Assembly: GCA_006226375.1 (NCBI GenBank)
Contig: SBHC01000075.1
Coordinates: forward strand, 1 to 64,000
Origin: Deltaproteobacteria bacterium
GTDB taxonomy: Bacteria; Myxococcota_C; UBA6777
Direction: 5' to 3'
DNA length: 64,000 nucleotides
In this document: positions 53,155 through 62,279 of the stretch, one piece after another
Layout of the letters: each line of letters opens with the position of its first letter
How positions within the stretch are numbered: position 1 is the first letter of the stretch
Position numbers and translations under genes: made by a program
The notes under the pieces: model-generated
Told to the model about the DNA's origin: nothing
The model's database searches: none
The model's input: the letters and a program-made list of their open reading frames with translations, nothing else

Positions 53155-53511
53155 ATGATGAAACGATTAATCTTGGGTATGACTGTCGCTGCTTCTTTGC
53201 TTTGCCTCTCCTTTCTCTCGGTCGGTTGTGGAAGCAACCCCTGCGAAGCAACCTTCAACCAACAAAAAGCATGTTGGGCGAACAAAGACTGCAGCACGTT
53301 GGATGGCTCAATGAAGTCTTCTTGTGAGAGTATCTCCTCCTTCCCGACCTACGCAGACTCAGTCGCTGCATGTGAGAAAGCATCCACAGGCAATCCGCTT
53401 GGTGGATTGATTTCTTGCAAGTGTGAAGGCATCATGCTCGCAGCAGCTCAGGCTTGTGAGTTCGACGAAGCCACTTGCAGCTGCAAGAACAACAACACGA
53501 ACTCGAACTAA
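53155..53511 (+). CDS. Small Cys-rich lipoprotein
   Basis: Lipoprotein of 118 residues: lipobox LSVGC (Cys25), then eight to ten Cys in a helical-looking mature part (EATFNQQKACWANKDC, CKCEGIMLAAAQACEF) rather than the EGF-like style of other Cys-rich proteins here. Start at the ATGATG 53155 with AGGGAG just upstream. A strong hairpin terminator follows the gene, so it is transcribed alone under the control of the CRP-type boxes. Function unknown. Confidence 0.65.
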   Translation: MMKRLILGMTVAASLLCLSFLSVGCGSNPCEATFNQQKACWANKDCSTLDGSMKSSCESISSFPTYADSVAACEKASTGNPLGGLISCKCEGIMLAAAQACEFDEATCSCKNNNTNSN

Positions 53512-53570
53512 AACTGAAATTGAGTTTTCATCCTCCCCAAGGAGGCTGAAGATTCAAGGAATCGAGAGAC

Positions 53571-53590
53571 GGGTTGGGCTATCCCAACCC
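53571..53590 (+). terminator. Rho-independent terminator after the small lipoprotein gene
   Basis: GGGTTGGG-CTAT-CCCAACCC gives a perfect 8-bp stem with a 4-base loop, followed by ATTCTAGTTT. A smaller stem CCTCC-CCAA-GGAGG precedes it at 53532-53545. About 60 bases after the stop codon. Confidence 0.7.
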
Positions 53591-53707
53591 ATTCTAGTTT
53601 AAGCCGGGGGCATCCTGTCTCTGCAAAGAAAGAAAAATAGCGGAAAGGACATTGCAAGCAGAGGGAAACCTGCTACGATAGGTTACGCAGTTGTAGAGGA
53701 GTCCCCA

Positions 53708-55348
53708 GTGAACGTATCGATAACCACGCTTGCGCGCTACCTGATGGAGCACGTCGAAGACCACCACCTTATCTACAAACAGGTGGAAAGCTTCCCTGGT
53801 CTCGCCCTTTCGTTTGAAGCTTTGCGCACAAAAGACTCCATCAAAGATTGGGTCACCTGGATCGAAGCTGCCAAAGAAAAGGTGCCAACCCTTGTCTCTA
53901 CGTTGGTTCTGGATCTGGAAACCCTCGGTGAAGAGACTTCGATGGAAGTCAGCCCACTTCGTGAAACAACGAAGATGAGCCCACCTCCAAGTCCACCCAC
54001 GCCCTCTCCTCTCGCTTGGTTAAACACACCAGAAAAAGCACCTCTTACGCCTCAACCCATTCAAACGCCTCCTCCTTCCCAACGTGAAGAAGAGGACGAC
54101 GACGAACTCGGTGAGGCCACCATGATGGAAAGTTCTCTCCCGAGCGCCAACAAAGGACCCGTCACCCCTTCCCATTTGTTTTCAGCCAATCCGCTGAAAA
54201 CCGAAGACCCGATGGCAGAGACGTCCTTGGAGTTACCTCTTTCACCTCCCCCTGACCCCTTTTCTGCCCCATCGCCGGTTGAGATGGACGCGCCCGAGCT
54301 ACCTCCAGAAGAAGAACATCCTCCGACGCCAAAGCCCAAGAGGACATCGGACGAACAGAAAGAGATTGCCAAGCACAACACCCAGCTTGTGTACTCAGGT
54401 GGCCTGGGTTGGCATCGATACCAGTTTGACCCAGACTCCGGATACATCCTCAGTGAGACCGAGGAACAACCGAACTGCATCTGGATGCACACCCGAATTG
54501 AAGAGTCAGACGATGGCGCAACCATTCGAGAGATGCACCTTCATGTCTCGGAGGAAAAGGTCCTTGTTTATCGAAACTTGCTTTGGTACTGGCAAAACCC
54601 AGAGACCAAAGAGTTAACCAAAACAAACATTGTATCCATCTCGGATGTGCTCCGGGATGAGACCGTCGATTTGCTGCTGGACCTGGTCTCTCCAGGTCTC
54701 TTTGTCCAGGCCGCAGATGCCCAGTTGAGCTACTCGTTCAGCCAGGCCATTTCTCCGTCAGGCTCCACTCGCAAATCTCAGCTGGAAGGAGAGCTTTCTC
54801 CTCACCAGTCCCAAGAGATCTCGGCTCCCTCCCTCACCTCTGGTGAAAATGCGATCTTCTCGCAAAGCCCGTTTGCGGTCCGGCCAGTCTCTGAAGAAGC
54901 GGGAGAGACAACCTTCACTCGCCGCGCCGTGTTGGAGCCGCTGGTCACTCCGCCGACACCGAGTCAACTCACGATTCAACAAGAGCTTCAACCTTCGTGG
55001 TTCTCTCGGATGCTTCGCAGGTTCCTACCACAGCCTCCTGTGCTCGAAACCATCAGCGAGTTACAGGTCAACGAGACGCAAGAGATCCAAGAACTTGGCC
55101 TCTCCATCACCTTTCTGATTGAGTCCACCGCATCCTCAACCTTTCCTTGGGTTCGGATCACACGGGACAACGAGAACAGTCAGGACGCGATCGTGAGCTT
55201 GCAATGGAACCACGATCAAACCCACAAGCTCCCCCCCAACTTCAAAAGCACTGGCGCACTTTCACGCAGTCCGGGCCTGGGACAGCTCACCATCACATTC
55301 GAACAACCTGGCTACCAACCCCTCCGACTTCACATCCACTGGTCCTAA
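53708..55348 (+). CDS. Hypothetical cytoplasmic protein with Pro/Glu-rich linkers
   Basis: Protein of 546 residues, not recognised. A helical N-terminal domain of about 85 residues (ARYLMEHVEDHHLIYKQVESF) is followed by long Pro/Glu/Ser-rich linkers (about 90-225), a middle globular domain (about 230-340, STQLVYSGGLGWHRYQFD-like start and IWMHTRIEESDDGATIREMHLHV), a second linker with a short run of Arg (SRMLRRFLPQPP) and a C-terminal beta domain (about 450-546). No signal or transmembrane helix. GTG start with GAGGAG about 6 bases upstream. The multi-domain, linker-rich build is like scaffold or motility-associated proteins of Myxococcota, but this is only a resemblance. Confidence 0.6.
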   Translation: MNVSITTLARYLMEHVEDHHLIYKQVESFPGLALSFEALRTKDSIKDWVTWIEAAKEKVPTLVSTLVLDLETLGEETSMEVSPLRETTKMSPPPSPPTPSPLAWLNTPEKAPLTPQPIQTPPPSQREEEDDDELGEATMMESSLPSANKGPVTPSHLFSANPLKTEDPMAETSLELPLSPPPDPFSAPSPVEMDAPELPPEEEHPPTPKPKRTSDEQKEIAKHNTQLVYSGGLGWHRYQFDPDSGYILSETEEQPNCIWMHTRIEESDDGATIREMHLHVSEEKVLVYRNLLWYWQNPETKELTKTNIVSISDVLRDETVDLLLDLVSPGLFVQAADAQLSYSFSQAISPSGSTRKSQLEGELSPHQSQEISAPSLTSGENAIFSQSPFAVRPVSEEAGETTFTRRAVLEPLVTPPTPSQLTIQQELQPSWFSRMLRRFLPQPPVLETISELQVNETQEIQELGLSITFLIESTASSTFPWVRITRDNENSQDAIVSLQWNHDQTHKLPPNFKSTGALSRSPGLGQLTITFEQPGYQPLRLHIHWS

Positions 55349-55399
55349 AACTCCTCTTTTCCTCAACATTCTTCACAGATCCACATTAATCGCCAGACA

Positions 55400-55420
55400 G
55401 TGTGAAAATTCAACACACCC
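55400..55420. repeat. Operator-like element 1 (GTGTG ... ATTCAACACACC)
   Basis: Shares ATTCAACACACC exactly with the element at 55540-55560 and has a partly inverted half GTGTG. It lies about 190 bases upstream of a small membrane protein gene, in AT-rich DNA. Confidence 0.4.
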
Positions 55421-55539
55421 ATACCCCTCCGCCAAACGCAAAGACAAGCCCAAACAAAACAAACACTTGCAAAAAGTTCTAAAATACAGTTGCAATCATC
55501 TGTGAAAAAAAATACTCTTCATGTAGAAGAGGGGCAACA

Positions 55540-55560
55540 GTGTTGCATATTCAACACACC
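55540..55560. repeat. Operator-like element 2 (GTGTTG-N6-CAACAC)
   Basis: A perfect 6-bp inverted repeat GTGTTG/CAACAC with 6-base spacer, ending in the same ATTCAACACACC block as the copy 140 bases upstream. The centre is about 53 bases before the start of the small membrane protein gene. Confidence 0.45.
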
Positions 55561-55601
55561 TCTTTGATTGGATGCAAGAGTTGTGCGTTAAGGAGCAGGC
55601 C

Positions 55602-55751
55602 ATGTTGGACAAAAAAACCCACACAAGCAACGAGTTATTGAGTCAGGTAGCCCAAATGGGATGGAGCCTAATGGGAACAGCGCTTCTGTTTGGCTTCCTT
55701 TGGTGGTACATGACCCTACTGGTTCGTTGCCTACCAACAAGCGGTTTCTAG
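55602..55751 (+). CDS. Small membrane protein (49 residues)
   Basis: Very small gene with a good ribosome binding site (AAGGAG at 55590-55595, 6 bases before the ATG). The product has a polar N-terminal stretch (LDKKTHTSNELLSQVAQMG) and one transmembrane helix (WSLMGTALLFGFLWWYMTLLV) with several aromatic residues, ending in a short Cys-containing tail. No family recognised; size and layout resemble small regulatory membrane proteins. Two operator-like repeats lie upstream. It is convergent with the large kinase-like gene. Confidence 0.5.
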   Translation: MLDKKTHTSNELLSQVAQMGWSLMGTALLFGFLWWYMTLLVRCLPTSGF

Positions 55752-55931
55752 AACAGCTTCTCGTTTCCCCGAACGAGACAAACAAACGAGCTACCCTCAG
55801 GCTCACTCGTTACCTTCCGCCCCTACATTCCACAGAAACGACTCCCATTTACTTCACTCTTGTGTAACCCACACTGGGCCTTCGCAGCCCTGCCATCTTC
55901 ACAGAGCACGCGACTCACAGCACAGTTCGAG

Positions 55932-58367
55932 CTACTTTTTGAGGCAGTAATTTGGCTCCAACAAAGACAAGCCTTCGCGCTTGAGGTTGACGATCCACTT
56001 GGTCTTCGAGGTGGGCGTAGCAAACACACATTGTGCATACTCTTCGCGCTCGATCAGAACGCGCTTGGAGTTAGGAGCAATGCAGAAACCTTTGGGTTTG
56101 CGTACAACCTTGCCTTTCTCCACCGAGACATCTGTATCATCGTCCCAAGCCTTTGGCACTTCGATGTAGATCCAGTCAGCCTTGCAAGGTGTTTTAGGAG
56201 CGACCTTTTTGGGAGGAGTTACCCGTCGAGGAGCAGGCCGCACAGCAGGAGCCTTTTCAGGTACAACATTTGGAGAAGGTCCTGACTTGGCAGCTTTCTC
56301 AGGGACTGCAACTTGTGTGGGTTGTGAGTCTGGGACAACCACTTGGGGAGGCTCAGGCGGCGAACCAGCATCCTCAGCACCCGGATTGGAAGGGCCAGCG
56401 TCAACAGCCGCAACCTTCTCCGAAGGCCCGGAAGGCTGGACTGGCGAAGGCTGAGCAACCCGAGGTTGCGGTGCAACGGATGGAGCAGCTTCCGAAGGGG
56501 TCTCTGGTGTTGACTCTTTCTCGGGAACAGCGGCTTCTTGAGCCACAACTGGACTTCCAGCATCTGGGACGCTTGGTTCTGCTGCAACAAGGGACGGCTT
56601 CTCGGAAGGCTTACTCGGAGCAGCGTTTGAATTGTCAACCTTGGAAGCTCCCTTATCGGGTGTTGCTGTCCCAGCTTGGGAGCCTGAGTTGGAATCGGGA
56701 GCAGCCAAGTTTCTTTCTAGGCTTCCCTGATCAGGAGCAAGCGCCGATGGTCCCGCATCCTTGGCAAAACCATCTGCTTCTGGGACATCTGCTGCCCCGC
56801 TTCCACCATCAAGGGAATCAGCACCTTCTTTCACAGCAGGGGCTTTCAAGTCGGGCTGATTCTGAGACAGGTCAGGTTGCGCTTGTGCGCCAGAGTCTGG
56901 GTTAACTTTTTGGGGAGCGAGCGCCACTGGTCCTGCGTCAGGCTGCGTCAATTCGGGTCTTGTTCCCCCTGGAGCCATGGTGTCGGCTTTGGCTTCAGGC
57001 GGCCCGCCAGCGATGGAGTCATCAGGGCTTCCTGTTGCACCTAAATTGCCTGCATCAGGGGAAGCGAAGGCTCCACCAGCATCGTTTGTACCAGCTTCAG
57101 CAGCAAGCATCGGCTTCGCGAGACCTGCATCAACGTGCCCAGCTTTGACTTGAGCTAAGGGTGAAGGTTCTTCCGCGTTGACTGGTTTGCCGCCAACACC
57201 TCCGTCCGTTGAAGCAGCTGCCAGAGCCTCTTGCCCCATCTGAATGGCAGCAGGTTCATCGGCTCCAACTGCCAAGGCAACCCCAGCATCCGTAGAGGTC
57301 GATTCTTTTCCGGTCGACGGAGCCTGGTCACGGCGAGCCAACGGTTGCTTGGGTGTGCCCGCAAGGACCTTTCGCTTGGAGGGAGCCTTTCGTTTCGTAC
57401 CTCGAAGTTGACTGTACCCTTGCATGTTTACGTCGGGCGGCTTCGTTGAGAACACACCTCGTTTGTACTGGATGTAGGCAAAAAAGCCTCCACCACCAAG
57501 CATCACCAGCAGCAGCAACGCCGAAAAGAACCAAAGGGATTTGCTGGAAGTTGAAGGAGGTGATGGATGGCTATGTTCGAGCAATTGGTAATTGGCTACG
57601 GGCTCGATCAAGACAGTCTCGGGTGGAGGAGTGGGCTGACCTTGGGGGTAAGCAAATCCGGGGACTTGGTTCAGCTGATGTGCTGCAGCAGCGGGTAAAC
57701 CTGGAATGGAAGAGACATCTTTGGTTTGGTGGTGTTGGGGAACCTCGGCTCCTTCTTCAAAGATGGACAGCCCCCAACCTTCCAACACAAAGTACAAAGC
57801 ACCGCGGAATGCGAAGAGGTCGTGGTAACGGAGTTCAGGCTCAGGCATTAAGGCATGTTGAAGCACCTGAGAAAGCTCATGAAAGAACTCTTGCTCTTCT
57901 TCCCCTTCCCCGAGCGGTGGAGGAGGCAAAAACTCCGGTGGATAGCCCACCAAGAGCGTATACAGAAGAGAAGCCACCCCAAAGACATCGGACTCGTAAC
58001 AAAGAGGATGATACTCCAGCTCAGGCGGAAAGAATGGATCACTTTCGATGTTGGGATACCACTGCCCCACCTGCATAGGAGTAAGTCGCAGTTGAAACCC
58101 AAACTTTAACTCACCTTCCACACGAAATGAGATCCGCTGAGGAACCAACCAACCGTAGGCCTTCCCCTCGTCATGGGCGTCTTGCACTGCTTCACAAAGA
58201 CCATCCACCCAAGCAATGCACTTCTCCAACGCTGGAGCTTCCGTGATTCCGTTGAGGAAGTGGGCCAAATTTCGCCAGGGCTCGACTTTTTGTTTCGTCA
58301 TTCCTTCTAACTCACTCGACTGTCCGAGGACAGAGTCTTTTGGGGGTGTAGACTTGGTATACACCAT
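55932..58367 (-). CDS. Kinase-like transmembrane protein with long Ala/Pro/Asp-rich outer region
   Basis: Protein of about 811 residues. The cytoplasmic part (about 1-230) keeps the C-lobe pattern of Ser/Thr protein kinases (CYESDVFGVASLLYTLLVGYPP, then LMPEPELRYHDLFAFRGAL) but no glycine loop, catalytic HRD or DFG motif is visible, so it is probably a pseudokinase. One helix (LWFFSALLLLVMLGGGGFFAYI) crosses the membrane, and a periplasmic region of about 450 residues is low-complexity with repeated DAG units (STDAGVALA, HVDAGLAKP, QPDAGPVAL). The C-terminus has a compact Cys-containing domain. ATG at 58367 (AAGGG 5 bases upstream) is preferred over GTG at 58427. Such proteins in Myxococcota are signalling receptors of unknown input. 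Confidence 0.66.
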   Translation of the reverse strand: MVYTKSTPPKDSVLGQSSELEGMTKQKVEPWRNLAHFLNGITEAPALEKCIAWVDGLCEAVQDAHDEGKAYGWLVPQRISFRVEGELKFGFQLRLTPMQVGQWYPNIESDPFFPPELEYHPLCYESDVFGVASLLYTLLVGYPPEFLPPPPLGEGEEEQEFFHELSQVLQHALMPEPELRYHDLFAFRGALYFVLEGWGLSIFEEGAEVPQHHQTKDVSSIPGLPAAAAHQLNQVPGFAYPQGQPTPPPETVLIEPVANYQLLEHSHPSPPSTSSKSLWFFSALLLLVMLGGGGFFAYIQYKRGVFSTKPPDVNMQGYSQLRGTKRKAPSKRKVLAGTPKQPLARRDQAPSTGKESTSTDAGVALAVGADEPAAIQMGQEALAAASTDGGVGGKPVNAEEPSPLAQVKAGHVDAGLAKPMLAAEAGTNDAGGAFASPDAGNLGATGSPDDSIAGGPPEAKADTMAPGGTRPELTQPDAGPVALAPQKVNPDSGAQAQPDLSQNQPDLKAPAVKEGADSLDGGSGAADVPEADGFAKDAGPSALAPDQGSLERNLAAPDSNSGSQAGTATPDKGASKVDNSNAAPSKPSEKPSLVAAEPSVPDAGSPVVAQEAAVPEKESTPETPSEAAPSVAPQPRVAQPSPVQPSGPSEKVAAVDAGPSNPGAEDAGSPPEPPQVVVPDSQPTQVAVPEKAAKSGPSPNVVPEKAPAVRPAPRRVTPPKKVAPKTPCKADWIYIEVPKAWDDDTDVSVEKGKVVRKPKGFCIAPNSKRVLIEREEYAQCVFATPTSKTKWIVNLKREGLSLLEPNYCLKK

Positions 58368-58531
58368 ATCGACCCTTTTGTCGTGGTCCTGAAGACTCTC
58401 GCTGAAATGAACAAGGTCCAGCTCCACATCAGCATCGGGGTGCGTGGCTCACTTTCTTAAAGGCACCTCTTGGGAAATTTGTAAGGACTGCTTTTCATCT
58501 ACGAAACTCCATACGAAAGAACGGTGACTTG

Positions 58532-58540
58532 TGGTATAGT
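58532..58540 (+). promoter_or_regulatory. Extended -10 element before ygiQ
   Basis: TGGTATAGT (hexamer TATAGT at 58535-58540) about 70 bases before the YgiQ gene start. It resembles the extended -10 at 16902-16910 (TGGTATACT). No good -35. Confidence 0.4.
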
Positions 58541-58607
58541 GCGCCACGCAGTGAGAGACTCCAACCATCCTTGTATCCAACAACCTGCATGGTGAGGGAC
58601 CCAAAAA

Positions 58608-60665
58608 ATGAATCAGGAATTGCCCATCCATCGGTGGCTACCGATCTCAAAAAAGGAAGTCGAAGCCCGCGGCTGGGAAGAACTCGACGTCATCCTTTTC
58701 TCTGGTGATGCCTACGTCGATCACCCTGCGTTTGGTCACGCGGTGGTGGGACGACTGATCGAGCAAGAAGGCTTGCGTGTTGCGATCGTGCCTCAACCCA
58801 ACTGGCGAGACGACCTCCGAGACTTCACCAAACTTGGCAAACCCACGATGTTCTTTGGTGTGACCAGCGGTTGCATGGATTCCATGGTCAACCACTACAC
58901 TGCCAACCGACGACTTCGCTCCAACGACGCCTACACTCCCGGAGGCCAAGCAGGCTTTCGACCCGACAGGGCAGCTTCTGTGTACGCGCAAATCCTTAAG
59001 AAGTTGTATCCCGATGTCCCTGTGGTTTTGGGAGGGATTGAAGCCTCTCTTCGCAGAGTGACTCATTACGACTATTGGGACGATGAGCTTAAACCAACAA
59101 TCCTCGCGGAGTCAGGAGCAGACCTGCTCGTCTATGGGATGGGTGAGCTGCCGCTTCGCATGATGCTAAACTTGCTAAAAAAAGGGGTGCCGTTCTCTTC
59201 GCTGAAGACCATCCCCCAAACAGCGTTTATGCAAGACCTCGACGAAACCCTTCCGAAGAACAAGCACTGGGGCACCAAGGAGTTGGTGTCACACGAGCAG
59301 TGTCTGGCCTCCAAACGAGACTTTGCATCCAATTTTAAGATTGTGGAGCAAGAATCCAACAAGGTACAGGCAAACCGGATCATCCAGACAGTCGGTAGCC
59401 AACGCCTCGTCATCAATCCTCCCACACCGCCCATGTCCGAAGAGCAGATCGACGCCTCGTTTGACCTGCCTTTTACTCGGATGCCCCACCCCAGGTACAA
59501 GAAACGTGGCGCGATTCCAGCGTACAATATGATTCGTTTCTCGCTGAACATGCACCGAGGATGCTTTGGCGGTTGCAGCTTCTGCACCATCTCCGCCCAC
59601 CAGGGCAAGTTCATCGCCAGTCGCTCCAAAGAATCCATCATGAAAGAAGTGGATCAAATCACGCAGATGCCCGACTTCAAGGGAACCATCAGCGACATGG
59701 GCGGACCCTCCGCCAACATGTACAAGTTGGAAGGGAAAGACCCCTCCATTTGCGAACGATGTGTTAGCCCGTCCTGCATCCACCCCGTTGTTTGTCACAA
59801 CCTCGATACCAATCACCTTCCGATGCTCGACATCTACAGAGAAGTGAGCGCACATCCCGAGGTCAAGCACTCGTTTGTGGGCAGCGGGATTCGTTACGAC
59901 CTGTTGGTCCAAGAGAACGCTGACGAAGAAACCCGCGCGTCCCACAAAGCCTACATGGAAGAGATTGTGAAGAACCATGTGTCTGGACGCCTCAAAGTCG
60001 CACCGGAACACACCGCTGACGAAACCCTCAAGATCATGCGAAAGCCCTCGTTTTCCCGCTTTCACAAGTTCAAGGAGGAGTTTGACCGGATCAACCAAGA
60101 AAACCAAATGAAGCAGCAGTTGATCCCTTATTTTATCTCCAGTCATCCGGGTTGTTCGTTGGAAGACATGGCAGAGCTAGCGGCCGAAACCAAAGACATG
60201 GGATTTGAATTGGAGCAGGTCCAAGACTTCACCCCAACCCCCATGACAGTCGCGACAGTGATCTACTATTCTGGCTTCCACCCCTACACGCTCCAACCGG
60301 TAGAGACCCCTATCTCCAAACAAGAAAAGCTGGCCCAGCGCCAATTCTTCTTTTGGCATCAGTCGCAAAATCACGACAGCATCCGGACGGCTTTGGAGTC
60401 GGCACAGCGTCCGGACCTGATAGAGAAGCTTCTGCCAAGTTCATCGCCAGAGACATCAGAGCCCCAACGACGAGGACGAAGACCCGCCTCACATGCTCAA
60501 CGCCGGGATGCAGCCAGGCGCAAGAGACCTGGGAAGCCACAACAAGGTCCATCCTCTCAGTCAGTTCGAGACAACAGTTCCTCCACATCGAGCGGAGACA
60601 ACAACGCTCAGCGACCTCGGCGCAAAAACAATCGCTCCAAGCGCAAGTCTTCCCAAAGGACTTGA
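58608..60665 (+). CDS. ygiQ: YgiQ-family radical SAM protein
   Basis: Radical S-adenosylmethionine enzyme of 685 residues, reaction not established for this family. The N-terminal part has cobalamin-binding-like elements (DVILFSGDAYVDHPAFGHAVVGRLIE), then a YgiQ-specific block, and the 4Fe-4S motif CFGGCSFC at about residue 318 (CxxxCxxC). A second Cys set (CERCVSPSCIHPVVC) at about residues 380-400 may bind another cluster. The C-terminal tail is very basic (RRGRRPASHAQRRDAARRKR), a common trait of the family. GAGGGA lies about 10 bases before the ATG. Confidence 0.9.
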   Translation: MNQELPIHRWLPISKKEVEARGWEELDVILFSGDAYVDHPAFGHAVVGRLIEQEGLRVAIVPQPNWRDDLRDFTKLGKPTMFFGVTSGCMDSMVNHYTANRRLRSNDAYTPGGQAGFRPDRAASVYAQILKKLYPDVPVVLGGIEASLRRVTHYDYWDDELKPTILAESGADLLVYGMGELPLRMMLNLLKKGVPFSSLKTIPQTAFMQDLDETLPKNKHWGTKELVSHEQCLASKRDFASNFKIVEQESNKVQANRIIQTVGSQRLVINPPTPPMSEEQIDASFDLPFTRMPHPRYKKRGAIPAYNMIRFSLNMHRGCFGGCSFCTISAHQGKFIASRSKESIMKEVDQITQMPDFKGTISDMGGPSANMYKLEGKDPSICERCVSPSCIHPVVCHNLDTNHLPMLDIYREVSAHPEVKHSFVGSGIRYDLLVQENADEETRASHKAYMEEIVKNHVSGRLKVAPEHTADETLKIMRKPSFSRFHKFKEEFDRINQENQMKQQLIPYFISSHPGCSLEDMAELAAETKDMGFELEQVQDFTPTPMTVATVIYYSGFHPYTLQPVETPISKQEKLAQRQFFFWHQSQNHDSIRTALESAQRPDLIEKLLPSSSPETSEPQRRGRRPASHAQRRDAARRKRPGKPQQGPSSQSVRDNSSSTSSGDNNAQRPRRKNNRSKRKSSQRT

Positions 60666-60855
60666 CTCTGCTGCACACTAGCAACAGCTTTGTACGACTT
60701 CCTCTTCAGTGAACCCAACGCTCGTCATCCTCCGTCCAACGGACGTATCCACTGAAGGGGTAGCCACGTCTATCACCACAACAACTCTCCGTTTTTCCGT
60801 CCAAACAAAAATCTGAGCAACTTTCACTCATCCCCAACCGATACAATAGACATCA

Positions 60856-60871
60856 TGTGATCTGACTCACA
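60856..60871. promoter_or_regulatory. Perfect CRP-type box (TGTGA-TCTGAC-TCACA)
   Basis: All ten conserved bases are present; centre about 42 bases before the ATG of the peptidoglycan-binding protein gene. A weak -10-like TACAAT lies at 60842-60847, upstream of the box, and TAACAT at 60886-60891 downstream of it. Confidence 0.6.
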
Positions 60872-60905
60872 GAAACATCAACGTCTAACATAAGGGGACA
60901 AGCTG

Positions 60906-62180
60906 ATGTCTCGCATTGGTCAACCCGAACCTCGTACCCATATTCCGTCGCCAGAAACAACCCGTGCTCACTCCACCAACAACACGCAACCCACTCCGCG
61001 TGTGGAACGAGCCAGCGACACGAATACCTTCACCAATACGAACACCAACAACAACACCGCAACCGTGGACACCCCCACGCGAAATGGTTTGACTCGTTCC
61101 GTTAGCAACCAACCCGCACCTTCCACCGCTCACTTGCAGCACAGCATCGAGCAAGGAACCTACGCAAAGCGCGGTCGAAGCGGTGAGTCTGTCTCTGAAC
61201 TGCAGCAAATGCTGAACCGGTCGGGCATTCAGCCTCCCCTCGAAGCAGACGGCAAGTTTGGACCGCTGACCCAGCAAGCCGTTCGTGACTACCAAACCCA
61301 GAACAACCTTCGCGTTGACGGCATCGTCGGTCCCGAGACACTCGGTTCTTTGCTGGGTAACCAAGGTCCTGCTGGAACCAACGGACCTCGTCCAGTCGCG
61401 CGACCCGATCGCACCCAGCCCACCGTAACTCCCGACGCCAATGGAACCCAAGGTACCAACGGAACCCAAGGCACCAACGGCACCCAGGGAGTCCAAGGCG
61501 ACTTTACCCAAGGCGCTGGTCGTGTGAACTCTGGATTCGGCGCGACCTCAGCCGATCGCACCCGTCAAGCCGAAGATATCCTGCGAGCGAACGGTCAATG
61601 GCCACCCGAAAATGGACGGGCGTATGCCATCCAGATTGACCAAGACGCTCCGCCCTCAAGCGCGTCCCACAGTGACCGGCGAAACTTTGTCCGAAGTTAC
61701 TCGGGTGAAACTGCAGTCTTCCGAGCAGAAAATGGCCGCCTCGTTGAGCAACAAGGCCCCCTCCGCTCTGCATCACATGCGGGCCAATTCTCCAGCAGCC
61801 TGTCACCAGATGTAACAGGGGATGGCCGTGGAGATGTCGCGAACATTCGCCCCGGTGTGTACAACTACAACACACAAACCAACTATCGAGGTCGCTTTAA
61901 CCCACGCTCCAATGCGGAGTTTGCGAACTCGGCTCGCGACTACAACCAGGACGGCGTGATTGACGGTCGCGAGGCAGAAGGTCGCCACCAAGCCACGGCT
62001 ATCCAAATCCACGCAGGAAACAGTGCAAGCCCCTCCAGCATCGGCTGTCAAACCTTGCCACCCGATGACTACAACCGCTTCCGACAAGCCATTCGCGGGG
62101 CCAACACCGGCAACAACAACGACTTCACCTACATTCTGGTTCGACGCCCCAATGACCAGTTTGGCGCCAACCCCTTCTAA
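60906..62180 (+). CDS. Peptidoglycan-binding protein with L,D-transpeptidase-like C-terminal domain
   Basis: Protein of 424 residues with no signal peptide. Residues 1-80 are polar and Asn/Thr/Pro-rich. A peptidoglycan-binding type 1 domain (about 88-150) shows RGRSGESVSELQQMLNRSG and DGKFGPLTQQAVRDYQ. A Gly/Thr/Gln repeat linker (TQGTNG units, about 180-200) follows. The C-terminal part has IHAGN with His369 and SSIGC with Cys381, like the HxG ... S-x-GC signature of YkuD L,D-transpeptidases that cross-link or cut peptidoglycan peptides. Start has AAGGGG 7 bases upstream. Controlled presumably by the CRP-type box. Substrate may be the cell wall of self or of other bacteria; undetermined. Confidence 0.72.
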   Translation: MSRIGQPEPRTHIPSPETTRAHSTNNTQPTPRVERASDTNTFTNTNTNNNTATVDTPTRNGLTRSVSNQPAPSTAHLQHSIEQGTYAKRGRSGESVSELQQMLNRSGIQPPLEADGKFGPLTQQAVRDYQTQNNLRVDGIVGPETLGSLLGNQGPAGTNGPRPVARPDRTQPTVTPDANGTQGTNGTQGTNGTQGVQGDFTQGAGRVNSGFGATSADRTRQAEDILRANGQWPPENGRAYAIQIDQDAPPSSASHSDRRNFVRSYSGETAVFRAENGRLVEQQGPLRSASHAGQFSSSLSPDVTGDGRGDVANIRPGVYNYNTQTNYRGRFNPRSNAEFANSARDYNQDGVIDGREAEGRHQATAIQIHAGNSASPSSIGCQTLPPDDYNRFRQAIRGANTGNNNDFTYILVRRPNDQFGANPF

Positions 62181-62265
62181 TCTCCCCTCTTTTCCTCAAA
62201 GCCCCTCTTCCCAACAACTATCCCTTTGCATCGCAAGACTCTTCATAGCATGGGGTTCAACCCTC

Positions 62266-62279
62266 TTGATACAGATCAA
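62266..62279. promoter_or_regulatory. Perfect FNR-type box TTGAT-ACAG-ATCAA
   Basis: Matches the FNR consensus TTGAT-N4-ATCAA at all ten positions; centre at 62272.5, about 130 bases before the CBS gene start. A possible -10, TATCAT, lies at 62296-62301, 26 bases from the box centre, roughly where a class II FNR-dependent promoter would have it. Confidence 0.5.
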
